From: Litorivicinus sp. | GTDB lineage: Bacteria; Pseudomonadota; Gammaproteobacteria; Pseudomonadales; Litorivicinaceae | Direction: 5' to 3' | NCBI GenBank assembly: GCA_018402605.1 | Contig: JAGYIK010000045.1 | Location: 1 to 8,969 of the forward strand | DNA length: 8,969 nucleotides | Part shown: piece by piece, positions 6,294 to 8,969 of the stretch | How positions within the stretch are numbered: the stretch's first letter is position 1 | Layout of the letters: each line of letters begins with the position of its first letter | Notes under the pieces: generated by a model | Told to the model about the DNA's origin: nothing | Databases searched by the model: none | The model's input: the letters and a program-made list of their open reading frames with translations, nothing else | Position numbers and translations under genes: made by a program

Positions 6294-7340
6294 ATGACTA
6301 TCGTCGTTGCAGATCGCGGATTGCTAGGGCTTGCCGAAATGGCGCCATGCGACTGGCACATTCGCGCGTATGACACACGGGTGATTCCTGATGCACTCCT
6401 CGAGAATGCAGATGCCCTAATGGTCCGATCCACAGTTCGCCTCGATGTGGATCGCCTCCCGAGTTCGGTTCGATGGATCGGCACCGCAACCATTGGTACG
6501 GACCATTTGCCACTGGATGCTCTGGCCGCGCGGGGGATCGCTGTGGCATCCGCACCCGGCTGCAATGCGCTTGCGGTCACTGATTATGTGCTCTCGACGG
6601 TGTTCGCATGGGCCGACGCTCAGGATCGCGATTGGCGTGGTCTTACGGTTGCTGTGATCGGCGTCGGTGCAGTGGGCTCTCGCTTGGTGACGCGGTTGCA
6701 GCAGTTGGGGGTGCAGGCTCTCTGCTCAGATGCGCCGCGCGCCGACCGCGGAACCTTGGCAGATCATGTGCCGCTCGCTGATGCGCTCACACAGGCGGAT
6801 GTGGTCTCCATTCATGTTCCGTTGACAGACGGTGGTCCGTACCCGACACGCGGATTGTTGACCGAGGCGTTGCTCGCACGCTCTCCGGCCGGATGCCTGT
6901 TAATTAATGCCGCACGTGGCCCAGTGATCAGCGAAGAGGCACTCGTCAAGTCCCACTGTGATCTGGCTTTAGATGTCTTCCCCGATGAGCCGGTGATCTC
7001 TGATGCGCTGTTGCAGCGCGCATGGCGGGTCAGCCCCCATATCGCCGGCCACTCGGTCGAGGGCAAAGTGCGGGGCACACAACAGGTTGTCAGGGCGCTG
7101 TGCAACGCGCTTCAGGTGCCGCTACCGTCATTTGACTTCGAGGCGTTTTGCGATCGACTGGCGCCACGCTCGACTGAGCCATCGATCATGGCGCGAATTG
7201 AGGCCTGTTGTCCGCTGGACGAGACGGATCGTGCGTTACGCGATGGGTGTATTGGCCGCACAGAAGCAGAGCGCGTGCATGCATTTGACCAAGTGCGGGC
7301 AGAGTATCGGCTGCGTCGTGAGTCAGTGATCGATTTTTAA
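6294..7340 (+). CDS. pdxB: Erythronate-4-phosphate dehydrogenase
   Basis: A 348-residue D-2-hydroxyacid dehydrogenase that oxidises 4-phospho-D-erythronate, the second step of the DXP-dependent pyridoxal 5'-phosphate pathway. The substrate-binding domain has RSTVRLD (45-51) and WIGTATIGTDHLPLD (61-75). The nucleotide-binding loop VIGVGAVGSRL is at 121-131. The expected catalytic trio is present: Arg208 in NAARGPV, Glu232 in DVFPDEP and His249 in SPHIAGHS. PRADRG (148-153) and HIAGHSVEGKVRGTQQV (249-265) are specific to PdxB rather than to SerA or other relatives, and a C-terminal dimerisation domain follows. The protein is about 30 residues shorter than E. coli PdxB (378), mostly through a trimmed C-terminal region. 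The ATG at 6294 is chosen over an in-frame ATG at 6222 because of GAGGAAAG at 6282-6289 and because VVADRGLLGL just after it fits the family start. No terminator hairpin is evident after the TAA at 7338-7340. Confidence 0.93.
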   Translation: MTIVVADRGLLGLAEMAPCDWHIRAYDTRVIPDALLENADALMVRSTVRLDVDRLPSSVRWIGTATIGTDHLPLDALAARGIAVASAPGCNALAVTDYVLSTVFAWADAQDRDWRGLTVAVIGVGAVGSRLVTRLQQLGVQALCSDAPRADRGTLADHVPLADALTQADVVSIHVPLTDGGPYPTRGLLTEALLARSPAGCLLINAARGPVISEEALVKSHCDLALDVFPDEPVISDALLQRAWRVSPHIAGHSVEGKVRGTQQVVRALCNALQVPLPSFDFEAFCDRLAPRSTEPSIMARIEACCPLDETDRALRDGCIGRTEAERVHAFDQVRAEYRLRRESVIDF

Positions 7341-7342
7341 CC

Positions 7343-7380
7343 AAAAAATATATTGCATCGCACAAAAATAGCCTTATACT
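7343..7380 (+). promoter_or_regulatory. Sigma70-like promoter with A/T-rich upstream element, ahead of the 82-residue ORF
   Basis: TTGCAT (7353-7358), a 16-base spacer and TATACT (7375-7380) form the best promoter match in the window. An A/T tract, AAAAAATATA at 7343-7352, lies directly upstream of the -35 in the position of an UP element. The predicted start is near 7387, giving a leader of about 24 bases to the ATG at 7411. It starts just after the pdxB stop, so the small ORF need not depend on pdxB transcription. Confidence 0.6.
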
Positions 7381-7410
7381 TTGGTCCATTGAACTCGCGG
7401 AGATGGATAG

Positions 7411-7659
7411 ATGCGAATCAAACTGAACGAATGGAATCAATCAGGTGAGGCCCAAGGGCCAGTCAGTACACGGGGCATGGAACAAGCCGAAATCGAGTCA
7501 CTGATGCGACATGGACGTTTTGATTGGGCGCGGCCGGTGACGGCCGTGTTCGAACTCCTTCGAAATTTTGTTCTCTTTTGCCGCTGGTCGGGTGAAGTGC
7601 ACATGCACGGATACCGAGTCGGTCCCGTGCATCAGCAGATTTTCAACCGCCAACGCTAG
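7411..7659 (+). CDS. Unrecognised 82-residue protein
   Basis: I do not recognise this protein. The frame runs from ATG at 7411 to TAG at 7657-7659. It has a ribosome site GGAG at 7399-7402, eight bases before the start, and a good promoter at 7353-7380. The N-terminal half is polar (MRIKLNEWNQ, then MEQAEIESLMRHGRFDW at about 23-39). A hydrophobic, probably helical stretch VTAVFELLRNFVLFCRW follows at about 42-58. The tail is basic and His-rich (MHGYRVGPVHQQIFNRQR, 65-82). There is no signal peptide, no cysteine pair and no recognisable DNA-binding motif; the hydrophobic stretch contains Glu and Arg, so a peripheral amphipathic helix is as likely as a membrane span. It converges on metH with five bases between stop codons. 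The support is its start signals rather than homology. The alternative is that the transcript is an RNA and the frame is incidental. Confidence 0.5.
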   Translation: MRIKLNEWNQSGEAQGPVSTRGMEQAEIESLMRHGRFDWARPVTAVFELLRNFVLFCRWSGEVHMHGYRVGPVHQQIFNRQR

Positions 7660-7687
7660 GCCGCTCACCCGAGAATGGGTGAGAGCC
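7659..7687. terminator. Hairpin at the convergent ends of the 82-residue ORF and metH, no T-run
   Basis: CTCACCC (7664-7670) pairs perfectly with GGGTGAG (7677-7683) around the loop GAGAAT. The stem can be extended by GGC (7659-7661) with GCC (7685-7687) across a small internal loop. It starts at the last base of the TAG of the small ORF and includes the metH stop (7667-7665). No T-run follows on either strand, so a standard intrinsic terminator is not shown. A bidirectional 3'-end structure is the likely role. Confidence 0.4.
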
Positions 7688-8969
7688 AACGTGCATTTTC
7701 GCTTTCGTCTTCGTGACGCAACTGGCTATATGTCGCCAGTTGGTCTTTGCCGATGGTTCCGAGCGTAAAGTAGCGCGACTCGGGATGTGCAAAATAGAAG
7801 CCACTGACTGAAGCGGTTGGCCACATGGCCAAGCTCTCGGTCAAAGAAATCCCCGTCGCCTCCTCGACTTCGAGGAAATCCCATAGCGTGCGCTTCTCAC
7901 GATGATCCGGACAGGCTGGATAGCCCGGTGCCGGACGGATGCCACGATATCGCTCGCGAATCAGATCCTCGTTGCTTAATTGCTCATCGGCTGCGTAACC
8001 CCAAAGCTCGGTGCGAACACGCCGATGTAGATGCTCAGCAAAGCTCTCAGCGAATCGATCCGCCAGTGCCTTCAGCATGATGGCTTTGTAGTCGTCATGA
8101 TCCGCTTCAAAACGCTTCACATGCGCATCAATGCCGTGGCCCGTGGTGACGGCAAAGGCACCGATGTAATCGAGCACACCAGAGTCTTTCGGCGCGATAA
8201 AATCAGACAAACACAGCTGTGGTTTGCCATCTGGCATGGGGCGTTGCTGTCTTAACCAATGGGTTCTTGCGATCTCACGACTGGTGTCGTTCGGATCTAA
8301 GATCACGATGGTGTTGCCCTCAGAGTAGGCTGGAAAACAACCCGCAACCGCATCAGCACGCAGCCATTTTTCATCAATGATCTGATCGAGCATGGTCTGT
8401 GCGTCATTGAAGAGCTTGCGTGCCTCCACACCCTTTCTTGGGTCATTTAAGATGTCAGGAAACTTACCGCTGAACTCCCAAGCGTTGAAGAACGGCATCC
8501 AATCGATGGTGTCGACTAAGGCATCCAATGGATAGTCATTCAAGACCTGGCGGCCGAGCACATGCGGTTTGACGATTGTTGAGTCATCGAAGCGCAGCTG
8601 ATCGGCCAGTGCGTTGGCCTCCGTGATTGGGATCAGTTTTTTCGGTGCACGGCCGGCATGGGCGCGACGCTTGGCATCGTGGTCGGCCTCGATCTCGGCA
8701 TGGAAGGTGGCGCGATCATCACTTAAGAGTTTGGATGCGACGCCAACGGCACGACTGGCATCTTTGACATAGAGCACGGTGCCTGAATAGGCCGGATCAA
8801 TTTTCACCGAGGTGTGTGCAGGGCTTGTGGTGGCGCCACCGATGAGCAATGGGATGGTGAAACCTTGGCGCTCCATTTCTGCGGCCACCGTGACCATTTC
8901 ATCGAGCGATGGCGTGATTAGACCCGACAAACCGATGATGTCGGCCTTGTGTTCACGTGCCGCATCTAA
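7665..8969 (-). CDS. metH: Cobalamin-dependent methionine synthase, C-terminal 434 residues (partial)
   Basis: MetH transfers a methyl group from 5-methyltetrahydrofolate through methylcobalamin to homocysteine. The window holds about the last third of a protein of roughly 1,230 residues; the frame is open through the right edge, so the true start lies outside. The first part is the end of the cobalamin-binding domain: DIIGLSGLITPSLDEMV, then the MERQGF and LLIGGATTSPAHTSVKI stretches and YVKDASRAVGVASKLL. The cobalt-ligand DxHxxG motif would be just beyond the edge. A linker leads into the AdoMet-binding reactivation domain. Its marks are WMPFFNAWEFSGKFPDIL, DFIAPKDSGVLDYIGAFAVT, the AdoMet-site GIRPAPGYPACPDH, EVEEATGISLTESLAMWP and ASVSGFYFAHPES. 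It ends ARWLSPILG, a few residues shorter than E. coli. A TTG at 8930 is not the start because family sequence continues upstream. Regulation cannot be judged without the 5' end. Confidence 0.96.
   Translation of the reverse strand, partial: LDAAREHKADIIGLSGLITPSLDEMVTVAAEMERQGFTIPLLIGGATTSPAHTSVKIDPAYSGTVLYVKDASRAVGVASKLLSDDRATFHAEIEADHDAKRRAHAGRAPKKLIPITEANALADQLRFDDSTIVKPHVLGRQVLNDYPLDALVDTIDWMPFFNAWEFSGKFPDILNDPRKGVEARKLFNDAQTMLDQIIDEKWLRADAVAGCFPAYSEGNTIVILDPNDTSREIARTHWLRQQRPMPDGKPQLCLSDFIAPKDSGVLDYIGAFAVTTGHGIDAHVKRFEADHDDYKAIMLKALADRFAESFAEHLHRRVRTELWGYAADEQLSNEDLIRERYRGIRPAPGYPACPDHREKRTLWDFLEVEEATGISLTESLAMWPTASVSGFYFAHPESRYFTLGTIGKDQLATYSQLRHEDESENARWLSPILG

Noticed and set aside
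6224..6580. A 119-codon in-frame upstream extension of mfd on the minus strand
   Set aside because: It is antisense to pdxB, has low-complexity Arg/Ser-rich composition, and the Mfd family start matches the ATG at 6223.
7498..7689. A 63-codon minus-strand open frame overlapping the 82-residue ORF
   Set aside because: It overlaps the metH 3' end in another frame and has no visible ribosome site or promoter; the plus-strand ORF has both.

Overview
This window reads as a compact housekeeping stretch of a gammaproteobacterial chromosome with a G+C content that looks slightly above half by eye. The assignment rests on a CsiV-family protein directly downstream of mfd, a PdxB-type erythronate-4-phosphate dehydrogenase, and MetH whose C-terminal motifs match the enterobacterial enzyme closely. 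I see no insertion sequence, integrase, CRISPR array, tRNA, rRNA or phage gene.

Layout: (1) positions 1-449, minus strand, the N-terminal half of an MDR-superfamily quinone oxidoreductase/alcohol dehydrogenase that runs off the left edge. (2) Divergent from it, 498-983 plus, a small YkuD-type L,D-transpeptidase homologue. It is followed after one base by a five-helix MscS-type mechanosensitive channel (985-2124). (3) Converging on the channel gene, a minus-strand unit reads mfd (starts 6223) then csiV (ends 2128), with an ATGA stop/start overlap at 2742-2745. mfd has the full family length end to end, but its helicase core between about 3297 and 3880 carries roughly ten frame changes while both flanks are clean. 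(4) Divergent from mfd, pdxB (6294-7340, plus). (5) A sigma70-like promoter and an unrecognised 82-residue ORF (7411-7659, plus). (6) Converging on that ORF, the C-terminal third of metH (7665-8969, minus), which runs off the right edge.

Genes are packed tightly: convergent neighbours are 3 and 5 bases apart, and each convergent junction carries a strong hairpin without a T-run. Three genes concern the envelope (L,D-transpeptidase homologue, MscS channel, CsiV). Mfd couples transcription to DNA repair, PdxB makes a pyridoxal phosphate precursor, and MetH makes methionine.

I found no convincing new multi-gene system. The items that most deserve checking are the indel-rich patch in mfd, the unknown small ORF with its promoter, the apparently leaderless and signal-less L,D-transpeptidase homologue, and the two T-less hairpins.
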